From assembly GCA_035235625.1 (NCBI GenBank), contig CP141145.1, forward strand, positions 5,084,001 to 5,148,000: a DNA stretch of 64,000 bases. The letters run 5' to 3'. The notes under the pieces are model-generated. The model was not told the DNA's origin, did no database searches, and saw only the letters and a program-made list of their open reading frames with translations. Source of the stretch: Saururus chinensis (Eukaryota; Streptophyta; Magnoliopsida; Piperales; Saururaceae). The position numbers were made by a program, and so were the translations under genes. Positions 10,084 to 21,605 of the stretch are shown piece by piece (the first letter of the stretch is position 1; each line of letters begins with the position of its first letter).

Positions 10084-11140
10084 ACATACACCTTGTTTTA
10101 AGAAAGAGCGAAAGAACTTGTTTGTGTGTGAATCATACTATTGATTCAAGGTTGTTACAATCGATTAGTACCCCAAGGATGATTCCAACCATGGAAGGTG
10201 TCACAAGCACGAAGCTTTGCCCAACGTTCACACTCATGATAGCTTGACTACATCGCGCAGCCAGCAGCCACTCTCTTCTCTTCCCACTAGTATGCACAAG
10301 GGAAAAACAAACAAAAAAACCACAAAGCAACACAACCAACCTGGTGCAAGGGTCCTCCGCCCAAGCTATGTAAATCAATCCGCTGAAATACACAAGTAGG
10401 GAGAGGGCAGGGGTGAACAACCAGGCTGAGATCTCTCTTCTCTTGCTCCCTGGTTCGCTGTGCAGGAAGAAATCAGAGCCTTCTCATGCCTTGGCCACCC
10501 CAACCATTCCCTTAAATAGACTCAGTCATAGGTTGGCCGTCCTAGTGCGATTAGAAGTACAAAACCCACCCAATACAAGAGTCCTCACCCTGTCCAACTC
10601 TCAGCCCAAAGCCAATCTGCCCCTAGCATAGAATAGGAAACCTTCATGAGTCCGTCTTCTGCTAGAAGTCCATCACCATGCTGCCTCCAAGAGTCATCCC
10701 ATCCGAGGAAACCAGCCACTCCAACTCCCATCCGTCCTAGGAGTGTAACCAGCCTGCCTGTGCAAGTCCTATATGTACTAGGAACCTGCTGCTCGGTCTC
10801 CTACTCCAACTAGGAGTGCAGCCAGCCAGCATAAGCTGAATCCTATCTGCCTTAGGAGTCCTCCCCTAAGTCCAACCAGCGCCCAGCTTCGCTGTTAGAG
10901 TCCCCCCCGCGTAAGGACTCCTACCCAGCCTGCTCCGCAAGGCGAGTAACTCATCCAGAACTTCACCCGCACTGTCCCAGCATCCGTCTATGCCCAAGGG
11001 GCTGCCTAGGCTATCCGCTGCCTAGCAAAACTTGGTTGTCTGCTGCCAAGTATGGGGGTAGCCACCCCTTTCCGCATCCGTCAAGTTAAGGGGCTAACAG
11101 AAGGGATAGACACAGTCTAAGGACTCACTTTTGTTGAAGA
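10084..11140 (+). other. GC-richer non-coding segment, probably foreign LTR sequence
   Basis: This stretch is markedly richer in C than its surroundings and repeats a (C/A)CTAGGAGT-like motif between about 10735 and 10920. Short open frames on both strands show no family resemblance. It occupies the place where gag and protease of G3 should be. I read it as an inserted, degraded LTR or other repeat; no terminus is certain. Confidence 0.3.
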
Positions 11141-11639
11141 ATTAGTTTAGGAATTAGTAGCCCCATAGATCCCTTTTGAAAACTTATTCGCTTTGAGTAT
11201 ATAGAAAAGGGTTCAACATCTTCAAGAACAGAGGTTCAAGCCTAACTCCAGTCTCTTAAGTAATTCTAATTATTTGGTTGAGAATAATCGTAGTGAGAAG
11301 GACAACTTGTTAGAGCGAGTCAAGAAGATTTCTCTAGCCTTATAGGATAGGATGATTCTAAGGCTGCCAAGAAGTGGACCTCGAAGCAAAAATAGTGTTT
11401 AAAAGTAATGAGAGTTCTAGAGAACAAAAAGATGGTTATATCTTTTGACTTGACAGAGAAGTTTATATTTTTGGCGATCGTCAATGGAATGGAACTTCTT
11501 TTTTGATGCAAAAGTTATTTTTGGAGAGGAAACGTAGTGTTCCAAGGGATCCAAGATTGGTCAAGCTGGTGTTTGTATCCGTCATTAACTACGAAAACTG
11601 AGCCAAAGGTGTTCAACATACCTTCCTACAATTATTTCC

Positions 11640-12962
11640 AATAAGGCAATGGAGATAAGTTTGGTAAGATAGACATGGTATGAGACTCTACCGATGTCTT
11701 TTCCTAATGAACTATTAGGTTTATCACCCTTAAGAAAAGTAAAATGGTAAGTTCACTTAGGTAGCTTCTCTTAGGTACAACTCCTATTTCTAAGGTACCC
11801 TATAGAATGGGTGTAGCAGAGCTTACAAATTTAAAGAAATAACTTTAAGATCTTTTAGACAAAGGTGCAATCCGTCCAAGCATTTTTCCTTGAAAAGTGT
11901 CGTGATTTTTGTGAATGAAGATGGATCTCAACCAAGGGTGTTCTCTTGAAGTGCCAAGATTTATATGTCTTTAACAAGGATTCAAGATGGAGATGTCTCA
12001 AGAGCTTCTTTTCAAACAAGAATATTATTAAAGATTCATTCATTGATTTTCAAGCATCACTTTACCTTTGATGAAGTAGATACGAAAGGAGTGAAGTTTA
12101 TTTGGACGAGGCTTGTACAAATGGTTTTCAAGAACTAACGAGGAAGCTAATGACCACATAAGTCTTAGCTTTACCATCTGGCAACTAAGGATTCATTGGG
12201 TATAGTAATGCATCAAAAAAGGCCTTGGATGTGTAGTGATACAAATTGAGAAAGTTGTAGCTAATGAGTTGAGTCGCATGGTCGAAGGATGGATTGCTCA
12301 AATGCTCATGAAGGAGCATAAGTTATTGGAAAGAAACAATAAGTTTTTAACTTGATGCATGGCTTGGCAACAAGAGATCTAGACAATTTAAAAGTGAAGC
12401 CAACATTGGATGAGCACATTTTGAATGCACAAAGAGGAGATGATGAAATGTAGGTGTTACATGGAAAACCTAACCTTAACGAAGGCTTTGATGGAAGTGT
12501 TTGATTCTGAGAATGATTAGAGATTCCAACAATACTTGAGCTATGGAATGATTTATCATGTGAAGCGTATAGATTGCAGCACACTATCCATTTTGGAGGA
12601 TGTTATGAGTTGACATGGAGTGCTATTGTCGATCATCTCATATCAAAATAATCAGTTTATCTTTCAGTTTTGGCAGGGACTTCAGGAGTGTTTAGTACCA
12701 ACCTAAGGATCAATATGACCTTTCATCCATGAATGGGTTAGTTAGAGAGGACGATTTAGACTTTAGAAGACATGTTGTGTGCTTGCACGATGGATTATAG
12801 AGAGCACTGTCATGTTGGAGTAAAGTAAGAAAGTGTAGGTTGGTGAAGCCAGAGTTATTATCACAGTGTGCAGACAAGGTGAAGTTCATCAAAGTGTGTA
12901 GTGGAAGCATGGTAGAACCATTTGAAACCATTGACAAGGTAGGGCCAATGGCTTATAGACTA
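11640..12962 (+). pseudogene. G3: decayed pol (protease-RT linker, RT start, RNase H, integrase)
   Basis: Translating in shifting frames gives the order expected of a Tekay-type chromovirus. FPNELLGLSPL and PISKVPYRMGVAELTNLKK mark the RT N-terminus (about 11700-11850), with LLDKGAIRPS next. RNase H remnants are VKFIWTRLV, ALPSG, YSNASKKGLGCVVIQ and VVANELSRM (about 12090-12285). Integrase pieces are FIFQFWQGLQE, RTI(Q)TLEDMLCACTMD and VEPFETIDKVGPMAYRLA (about 12655-12965). The YxDD box and most of the RT palm are missing, so there is a large internal deletion besides many stops. Confidence 0.75.
12899..12962 (+). repeat. 64-bp direct duplication, left copy
   Basis: The 64 bases from TAGTGGAAGC to ATAGACTA recur at 15498-15561 with four differences. 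They encode the VEPFET...AYRL piece of G3 integrase. The two copies flank the nested Athila-like fragment exactly. Confidence 0.9.
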
Positions 12963-13760
12963 GCCAACACATCAAAATAATCCCATGCTTCCTCAGGTTC
13001 TTTACTCAAAAATTCTCTATTACACATCATTTCAACAAATTGCCTCATTTGAGAAGTTAGGCCATTATAAAAGAAATTAATTATACGTCATGTTTCATAT
13101 CCATGATGTGGGCACAACGACAAAAGTTCTTAATCTTTCACAACATTGAAAGAAAGACTCATTATTTTTTTGTGAAAAATTCATGATATTCTTTCTAACT
13201 GTATTAGTTCTATAGGTGGCGTAAAACTTTTTCAAAAATTCTCTTTGTATTTCTTTCCATGTTCTAATGGATCTTGGCTTCAAAAAATTCAACTAATTTT
13301 TTTATTTTTCCTTTAAAGACAATAGAAAGAGTTTTAATCTAATAAAATCATTAGAAATATTTTGGTTTGGCAAAGTTGCACAAACCTCTTCAAACTATTT
13401 TAAATGCAAATATAGGCTTTCCAAATCTAAGCTATGAAATTTGGGTAGTAATTGAATTACACCCGGCTTGAGTTCAAAACCACTCACATTAGTTGGAAAA
13501 ATCATGCAAGAAGGAGAACTTGATCTAGTTAGTTGCAAATAGTCATGCAAGGTTTTAACTGAACATTTTGTGCATTATTATCCCCATTATTACTTCTTTG
13601 TTTCTTATTAATTCTTAGATCCTCAATTATATCAAAAGAAAGAGAATTTTCAAAAGATTAGTCCACTCTTCTCAATCGTCCTGAATTATCGTGCACCCAT
13701 GTGAACATGTAACAACAATTTTTTGTTGTTGTTGTAATAAATGAAAGAAAAAGTGTAGAA
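12963..13760 (-). pseudogene. A1: partial gag of an Athila-like retrotransposon, truncated
   Basis: On the minus strand the frame at 13095-13292 encodes TWKEIQREFLKKFYATYRT, then NTVRKNIMNFSQKNNESFFQC and ERLR, the core of the plant retrotransposon gag family (PF03732 type). Further on, NFFYNGLTSQMRQFVEMMC and SKEPEEAWDYFDVLA continue the same gag down to 12963, where the element ends abruptly. Frames are broken. Only the N-terminal part of gag is kept; there is no pol. The simplest reading is a 5'-end fragment (LTR, PBS, part of gag) of the element family that also left the solo LTR at 8246-9435. Confidence 0.75.
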
Positions 13761-14052
13761 ATTAAATAAAAAATATAAAAAGTTAGAGAGCAAGAAGTGA
13801 TAGAATTTAAAGTACAAAATAAGGCCAAAGGCACTATCGAGGTACACGTTTGATCTCAAAAAAATTTCGGTGGTAACCTGGGTAGTGCCTTTGGTCTCAA
13901 AAATAAAAGAAAAATTACAAAATTTAAATACTTAAAGTGAATGACATAAGGTCAATGACTAAATTTAAAGAGTTAGTGAACAAGAATAAAAGTTAGAGAA
14001 TTAGTAAAGTTAGAGTGAGTTTTTTTTCGTAACAAATTCTTATCACACGTTG

Positions 14053-14079
14053 TAATCCCCGGCAATGACGCCAATTTAT
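14053..14079 (-). other. A1: primer-binding site of Athila type
   Basis: The minus strand reads AATTGGCGTCATTGCCGGGG directly after the LTR end. This differs little from the TGGCGCCGTTGCCGGGGA site usual in Athila/Tat elements. Confidence 0.75.
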
Positions 14080-15495
14080 TGTTATGTCTGAACAATGACT
14101 ATAAAGTAGTCAAATTCAGATTATTTTACTTGCCAATTGTAGTAGACAAGGTTGATCCACAAGGAAATCCTTGTGAAACAAAGAAAATAATTATGAAAAA
14201 TAGAGAAAAAAAATTAAGAGAGAAAGAGTAGAAGAGTAATGACGCAATAAAGAGTCAAGAAAACAATAAGATAAAACACTTAGGCATTAAGGGTCACTAT
14301 AACATCTAGTGATGTTCTTCATGCGTTATGTTATCTCAGTCAAAATTGAATGAAGATTCTATCTAACCAGAAGATATGAACATTAAAAGCAAAAATAAAG
14401 ATAAAAAATAGTTTTGATAAATGAAGGATAAAAAAAATTATTTCTTCAAGAGTTCTATGTATCAAAACCAGAAATATTAATGAAACCTTCAAGCATTTTA
14501 TGTGTCAAAATCACAAAGAAACAAGAAGAAGAACAATATTAAATGAACATCACCTCAAATAAAGAATACTTACTGAAAATCATAGATGGAACATGAATAG
14601 AACTGCATTAGATTATTACAAATCACTTCTAGCCTTAGCTAGAGAGCTTAGAAAGTCATTACAATTAAACTAAAAATAAAAGTACAAAAGAAGAGAAGAA
14701 AAATACGAGAAGAAAGCTCCAAAGATGAGGGGATGATGCCTCTACCACGTTCACCCCTCTATTATAGGAGTAGAAGGGGTTGCTTCAAAGGGGAAGGTCC
14801 AATCATATCCCTTAATTACATCCTGATTAATTGCTTGATTGGTTGCTTCTTTCACAATGATTAGATTTTAAATTAATAAAATAAATCAATAATTTATTCA
14901 AAAAATAAGTGTATTTGAGTCTTCCTATAGTTATTCAATCAGCATCATTATCTTTCCTTATATATATCAATCACAACTAGTAGAAAGATCTTCCATGTGT
15001 TGGCCTCGAGTTAGTTAACTAGTTGTCCCTTTGCGTGTCCCATTTGACCTATATATCTTTGGAATTATGAATTTCTTCCTGTAATAGTGATTGTAGCCAT
15101 TAAAGTCTTATTTTCAATTCCAGCAGAATCATATGAATACAAATTATATATAGAAAGATATGGCCGAAATACTAAGGTTGTATCAATCTATCCAAATCAG
15201 CTTCTTCCCGAATTTAGTTCTCTTGATGCAAATCTGAAATCCAACGGGCCTATAAGGTTGTGTTCGACCATTCCATGCATTCTTAGACCATTAAACACCC
15301 ATTATTAACTTTTAGATGACTTTAGGTAGTTGGGCTTCACTTCCTCTTCCAGTTGGATCCTATCGAAATAAACACAATAGAGGCCCAACTCACCTATTCA
15401 AGATATAAATACCACATATAAGTATTGAATTAATACAAAATAGGATTGCAATTCAAGATTTCGAAGCATCAAATTGAACATTATTTTAGGCATCA
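14080..15495 (-). repeat. A1: 5' LTR (1416 bp) of the nested Athila-like fragment
   Basis: On the minus strand it starts TGATGCCTAAAATAATG at 15495 and ends GACATAACA at 14080, followed by the PBS and gag. It is the opposite-strand relative of the solo LTR at 8246-9435. The right boundary meets the 64-bp duplicated host segment at 15498. Confidence 0.8.
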
Positions 15496-15497
15496 CA

Positions 15498-15561
15498 TAG
15501 TGGAAGCATGGTAGAACCATTTGAAACCATCTACAAGGTAGGGCTGATGGCTTATAGACTA
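15498..15561 (+). repeat. 64-bp direct duplication, right copy
   Basis: Second copy of the G3 integrase segment at 12899-12962 (four mismatches). G3 coding homology resumes after it. Confidence 0.9.
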
Positions 15562-15877
15562 TAGCTTTGCCCCACACCTTGATGTAATCAAGACTTATTC
15601 CATGTGTTCACACTTTGGAAGGATGTGCGAGATTCTTTGTGTGTTCTTAATAAGACTGCAGTCATCTCAAAGCCATACCTATCTTCGAAGGAAAGACCGA
15701 TGAGAAGAACCAATGCTTTGAACAAAAAGGATTGCATTACGAAAAGTGTTATGACAGCACCACTCTCAGAGGAAGCTGGCTTAGGAGTTAGAAATGAAAT
15801 GAAGAACAAGTGTCCTGACTATTTGGTGAGTGAAGGGTACAAATTTCGAGGAAGAAATTTATTTAAGGGGGGTAGAT
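15562..15877 (+). pseudogene. G3: chromodomain and pol 3' end, followed by polypurine tract
   Basis: The frame at 15604-15882 corresponds to the end of a Tekay-type pol. AVISKPYLSSKERPMRR and RTNALNKKDCITKSVM match the linker and chromodomain entrance. EEAGLGVRNEMKNKCPDYL matches the usual EATWE..EEM..KYP.LF ending. The Trp of the chromodomain EATW motif is lost. The coding part ends in a purine tract (15865-15877, AAGGGGGGTAGAT) and LTR B begins at 15878. Confidence 0.7.
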
Positions 15878-16425
15878 TGTAATGACCGCGAATTTTTAGT
15901 ACAATTTTAAGCCTCTAATAAAGCTATTTTTTGGGGTTTTAGTGATTTTAAATTATTTAGAGGTGTTTAATCGGTGGGATTTCTTAAGAAGTGATAGAGC
16001 TCGAAAAAATAAGCTTAATGAGCCTTAAACCATGCAAAATTGAAAAGTAAAAAGACTTCAAATAAAGCCACATGGGTGGGCCACACTTGAAAAGTAAAAA
16101 ATAACATACCTGTGTGGGGTTAGTTTTGTAGAGCTCCTTGATATAACCCCAATGGTACCAAGAACACAAAAATCAGACTTCAAGAGAAAAACATATGCTA
16201 GTTTTAACTTTTTGATTTAAAAAAATTAGAAAAAGAGTTTCATTGCATCAGCATATGCCAGCAACCGATGCATCAGTGTAATGCGTAGCATGCTGCACAC
16301 TAGGAATGGGGCCCATGCATGTCGGATGTGAAATGCTATCTCGCTATGTCCCATGCCATGGTGGTTGACCTGCATCACGCACCATATGCATGATGCGTGG
16401 CATGTCCCATACCACCTCAAACGGC

Positions 16426-16433
16426 TATAAATA
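16426..16433 (+). promoter_or_regulatory. TATA box of LTR B
   Basis: ACGGCTATAAATAGTCGTG lies about 550 bp into the LTR. The upstream 170 bases are crowded with GCATG and TGCATCA motifs. Confidence 0.65.
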
Positions 16434-18399
16434 GTCGTGTGAGTGTTATTTTTCTAGTTTTTCAGTTTTTTCTCTCTTATACACAAACTTCGTTTCTCAC
16501 ATTTTGAGTCATTTTAAGTCCATTTCAAGCCATTCAAGAGGCATTCTTAGTGAATTTGAGGATGTTCTACGTAATAAAAGGGTCAATTCCTTGAGTTATC
16601 AACTCTAAAGGGGGAGACAACAAAGGGCATGAAGAGGCTTTGTCGGATGCTCTCACGCCTAAAGAGAGAGAGAAGAGCCTAGAGAAGTAGCATGCTCTGC
16701 CGATAGACCATAGAGAGAGAGAGAGAAACATCCCTGACTAAGGGGAGGTTCTATGCATTGCCTACAGGTGAGAAAAGCAAGAAATATCACTGGGAAAGGG
16801 GAGGTTCTATCTGCTATCATCGAGCATGCCATATATCATGACCAGGTTATTTTTTTGGTTAGATAGCTCTAAAACCCAAAAAATGGACATCCAAGTGTGT
16901 GGGATCTGGCTCGTCATCTTGAAACTCATGCAAAGAGCAAGGTAGGGGTGTATATTATGTCATAAGGCATGAATGCTTACTTTGGTTGTCTTTTGAACTT
17001 AATATACGTATGACTCTAGCATACTATTCATTAGAGTTAGTTTCAAGCTCTATTTTTTGACTTTCTCATTTAATCGGTTTGCTAATGTATTATCCATGAG
17101 TATAAGATAGGAATTATATACTATGTTTATAATTCTATTATTTATTCGATTTGTCATTTGATTTATTGAATGATTTTATCTATGACTTTTATGCTTGCCT
17201 TGTATATTATTTTATCAAAAGTTTATCCTTTGATTTTGCTAGATTATTCTACACGTTGAAGCGTATGAGATAGAGAAATTCTAGCTTCGCCACTATTTTA
17301 ATTAGGAATGACTAAAGTACATTTGAAAAGTGGTTTGAGATAATCATTCTTTGTAGAAGGATGACTCTCAAGAATATTTTTGAAAATACTTATAAGCATT
17401 TTGATCGAGCAATTAAAAAGGGATGAAAAAGGGTAAGTGTCTCATTGGAACGAGCGACCAACCATGTCTTTATAGTCATTTACAGTGATGCTCACATTGC
17501 TTGTAGAGGCAATGCTAGGGTTTTTAAAAAGATAAACAATAGGATAGCATGTAGTGAAAGAAAAATTGCCTTTTTATCAGTCTGGAAACTCAGGATTGAT
17601 TTGTTTGTCTAGAGTTGTTCTTGGGAGCCTAGATAGAGCTCTGTGGTTTAGATGAGGGCACAATTATAATCGAGTTTGAAATCTAATTCACGGTACCTAT
17701 TTTAGCCTGGTGAGCCCCCACTACAACAAAAAAGACTATTAGCGATGCATTTATGCATTGCTAATAGTACCCTACGCATCGCTAATGACTATTAGCGATG
17801 CAAAAAAATGTCGCAATAAGTGTCACAAAAAGTGCCATCGCTATTGCCTATTAGCGACATATAATAACAAGCGTCGCTCATAGTGCCTATTAGAGATGTA
17901 TATTTATGTGTCGCTAATAGTAAAACTACATTGCTAATAATAAATTATAAGCAACGCTTATTTATTAGCATCACTAATGAACAATAATTAGCAACGGTAT
18001 TAAATACATCGCTAATATAAAAACTATTTTAAAAAAATTAAAAATAACTAATTAGCGATGTATAATTTAAACATCGCTAATATGTCCTTATTAGTGACGT
18101 TTATATATATCGCTAATAGGACAACCATTTTTTTTTAAATAAAATAACTTATTAGCGACGTATAACTTTAAGCGTCACTAATATATACTTATTAGCAACA
18201 TTTTTTATATGTCACTAATAGAAAAACCATTTTAAAAAAAATAAAAATAACTTATTCACGACATATATTTATAAATGTCGCTAATAAGTCCTTATTAGCA
18301 ACATTTTTTATACGTTGCTAAAAAGAAAAAATATAAAAAAGTAATTTAAATAGCTTTAAATGCATCACTAAAGGTACAAAATTTTTTAAAAAAAGATAC

Positions 18400-19430
18400 C
18401 CAGTGGGCCCAGTGGCCCATTGGGGAAAGGAGAGGGGGTTGGAGGATGGCAAGGTGCCAAAATCCGGCCCTGGACAGAGCAGGGGGAGCGGGAGGACGAC
18501 AAGGGCAGTGTCATCCTCCGGCCCCCCACCCCCCTCCCGGTCCCCCCACTCCCTGGTTCCACCCCCTCCTCTGATTTGGGGTAGGAGGAGGATAGTATAG
18601 CAAGGGGGAGCAGAGTAGGGGGATGGGGGGGGGGAGTGGAGAGGGGCGGGGCGGGGCCGGGGAAGGGCAGAGCAGGGGATAGTGGGAGGATGGCGACGGA
18701 ATTGCCATCCTCTTGCCCACCAACCCCTACCCTCCTCTACAAATTAGAGGAAGGGAGGAGCGGGGGCACGGTGGAGCAAGAGAGCGGGAGGACAGCGGTG
18801 GCACCGTCGTCCTCCAGCCCACCACCCCCATCCCGGTCTTGCCCCTGCCCTCCTCTGCAAATCAGAGGAAGCGGGGGAGCGGAGGGGGAGGGCGAAGCAG
18901 GGGGAGCGGGGCGGGGGAGGGCTGTGCCGCCCCTCTCCTTCCCCCCCTTCCACTGATTTTCAGAGGAGGGTAGGGGGGGAAGGAGGGGGCTGGAATATGG
19001 GAGAGGGCGTCTCAGGAGGGGGTGGGCACAAGGAGGGGCAGCGGAGGGGCAGGGTGGAGCAGGGGAGCAAGGGGGAGGGGGACCGGAGCGGGGGAGAGGG
19101 GGTCGGAGCAGGGGGAGGGTGGATGTGTGGTGATCGGGGTTGGAGCCGGACATGGGCGGCGGCTTGGGGTGGGCCACAGGTGGGATAAGCGGCCAGGGTG
19201 AAGCGGGGAGGATGGAGGCAGATCTGCAGCAGTAAGGCTGGAGACAAGCAGCGGATGATGGCGCTCAAAGGTGCTCGGCAGGTGGACAGCAGGCACCGGA
19301 AGGGGGAGGAGATCAGGAGATGGCTGGGACTGGGAGGTCGGGCAGAGAAAAAAAATCATCCGCATGGGCAATATATATCGTGGTGAAAAAAATACCTGCG
19401 CGGGCAATTTTTGCATAGAGTGCGCGCCAT
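18400..19430. other. GC-rich core of the CACTA element
   Basis: Strong G/C strand runs (many GGGGAG and CCCCCTCC blocks) produce overlapping open frames on both strands that are low-complexity Pro/Gly/Arg sequence. No domain is recognised. The composition is unlike the AT-rich surroundings; it may be captured promoter or exon sequence or a simple expansion. Confidence 0.6.
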
Positions 19431-19689
19431 TTTTTTAGTGACACTTACTAAGCACCGCAAATGCATATCATTTGCGACGCTTGCTAAGCACAAACATAAT
19501 TTTAATTTTTTTAAAAAAAACACTATTAATGATGCATATATATAAATACGTCGCTAATAGTGTCGATTATTATAGGCGTATAAAGTTATGCATCGCTAAT
19601 ATGCTACACTATTAGTGACGCATAATCTATACATCGCTAATACCTAATGTTATTAACGACATCAAAATATATGCGTCACTAATACTTTA

Positions 19690-21090
19690 AAAAGGAATTA
19701 AAATAATCTCACCCCTCTCTTCTCCATCTTTCCTCTCTCTCCTATCTCCTCCCTCTCTCCTCTCTTTCCCCTCTCTCTCCCTCTACACACTATATCTCCT
19801 TTCATTTAAGTTTCTTATGATTTTATTTTAAAAAATTAAAAATTAATTATTCTCCCTCTCCTCTCTCATAACAGACACTCTCTCTTTCTCCTCTCTCTCT
19901 CCTCCCTCCCCTCTCCCTCTCACCTCTCCTTTCTCTGCCCTCTCTCTATCTCTCTCATCTTCCTCTCTCTTCTCTCTCCTCTCCTCTCCTCTCTCCTCTT
20001 GTCTCTCCTCTCCTCTCCTCTTTCCTCTTGACTCTCCTCTCCTCTCTCCTTTTCTCTCTCCTCTCTTTCTACACAATATCTCTTCTCCAATTGTAATTTT
20101 TCATGATTTTTTATTTTTAAAAATTAATTTTTAAAATAAAAAATAAATTAAATAAATACTATTAGCGATGTATGGGAATATACATCGCTATTAGTCTGGG
20201 CATTAGCAACGTATAATCTTATGCGTCGTTAATACCCGGCCTATTAGCAACGTAAAATCCTATACATCGCTAATAATATTTATTTTATTTATTATTTTTA
20301 ATTTTTAAAATATAATAATTTATAAAAAAATCTTAAAAATTTGAAAGTAATTAATATCCCTCTCCCTCTCTCTCTCTCCTCTCCTTCTCCCTCTCCCTCT
20401 CCCCTCCCATCTCTCCTCTCCCTCTCCTCTCCCTCTTGCCTCTCCCTCTCCCTCTCTCTCTCCTCTCCCTCTCCCTCTCCCCTCCCATCTCTCCTCTCTC
20501 TCTCTCTCTCTCTCTCCCTCTTGCCTCTCCCTCTCCACCCTCTCTCTACCCCCTCTCTCCTCTTCTCTCTCCCTCTCTCTCTCCCCTCTCTCCCTCTCCT
20601 CTCTCCTCTCTCTCCCTCTCCTCTTCTCTCCCCTCTCCTTTCTCTTCTCTCCTCTCCTCTCCTCTCTCCTCTTCTCTCTCCATCTCTCTCTCCCCTCTCT
20701 CCCATTCCTCTCTCCTCTCCTCTCTCCTCTTCTCTCTCCCTCTCTCTCCCCTCTCTCCTTCTCCTCTCTCCCTTTCCTATCTTCTCTTCTCTCTCTCCCT
20801 TTCCTATTTTCTCTTCTCTCTCCTCTCTCCCTTTCCTCTCTTCTCTTCTCTCTCTCTCTCCCTCTCCCTCTCCTCCTCCCTCTCTCCTCTCTCTCTCCTT
20901 TCTCTCTCTCTCCTCCCTCTCTCTTCCTATCCCCCTCTGCTCTCTCCCCCTTTGCCCCTCCCCCCTCTCTCTCCTCCCTCTCTCTCCCAGTGCCCCTCTC
21001 CTCTCTCCGATCTCTCTCTCTCCTCTCCCTCTCGCTCCTCTCTCTCTCCCTCTCTTTCCTCTCCCTCTCTCTCTCCTCTTCTCTAATTTC
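19690..21090 (+). repeat. CT-rich (CTCTCC)n tracts in the CACTA element
   Basis: Three pyrimidine-rich tracts on the plus strand lie at about 19710-19800, 19850-20085 and 20358-21086. The last is nearly pure C/T for more than 700 bases. The apparent Leu/Ser/Pro-rich and Glu/Arg-rich frames here are artefacts of the repeat. The second and third tracts are each followed by the same AT-rich sequence and TATTAGCGA motifs. Confidence 0.9.
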
Positions 21091-21506
21091 AATTTTTTAT
21101 GATTTTTTATTTTTAAAAATTAATTTTAAAAATAAATAAATTAATAAATTAAATACTATTAGCGACGTAAAGCATATGAGTCGCTAATAGTGTGTGTATT
21201 AGCGACATATATTATTATACGTCACAAATACTTAAACTATTAGCAACGCATATCCTATGCATCACTAATAGTATTGATTTTACTTATTTTTTATTTTTAA
21301 ATTCATAACTATTCATGATGCTTTTTAGTAAGTGTCGGTATTATTAAAACTATTAGTGACACTTTGGATAAAATGTCGCTAATAGTAATGATTTTTTTCT
21401 TTTAAAAAAATTAAACAAATATCTTTTAGCGATGCATGGTGTATGTGTCCCTAATAGATATATATGAGTGACGCTTGGTATTATGCATCGCTAATAATTA
21501 TAGTAC

Positions 21507-21605
21507 ATGCATCGCTAATAGATATATATTAGCGATGCATGGTATTATGCATCGCTAATAGATATATATTAGCGATGCATGGTATTATGCATCGCTAATA
21601 ATTGT
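21507..21605. repeat. 40-bp tandem hairpin repeat near the CACTA right end
   Basis: The unit GCATCGCTAATA-GATAT-ATATTAGCGATGC plus GGTATTAT repeats at 21507, 21547 and 21587 with almost no divergence. Each unit is itself an inverted repeat with 12-bp arms, made of two opposed subterminal motifs. Confidence 0.85.

Noticed and set aside
10133..10420. 95-residue minus-strand frame with hydrophobic segments (possible membrane protein)
   Set aside because: Lies in an LTR-like non-coding patch, has no homologue I recognise, and an overlapping plus-strand frame has equal claim.
17740..18380. Regular opposed TTAGCGATGC motifs as MITEs or riboswitch-like hairpins
   Set aside because: They are subterminal motifs of the CACTA element, which has clear ends and a target duplication.
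18403..19416. Overlapping Pro/Gly-rich frames in the GC-rich block
   Set aside because: Frames exist on both strands at once because stop codons are rare in GC-rich DNA; no recognisable protein.
20298..21102. Open frames of 216-264 residues on both strands rich in Arg/Glu or Leu/Ser/Pro
   Set aside because: They are translations of the CTCTCC/GGAGAG tract in all frames; no start context, no domain, and the sequence is a simple repeat in a transposon.
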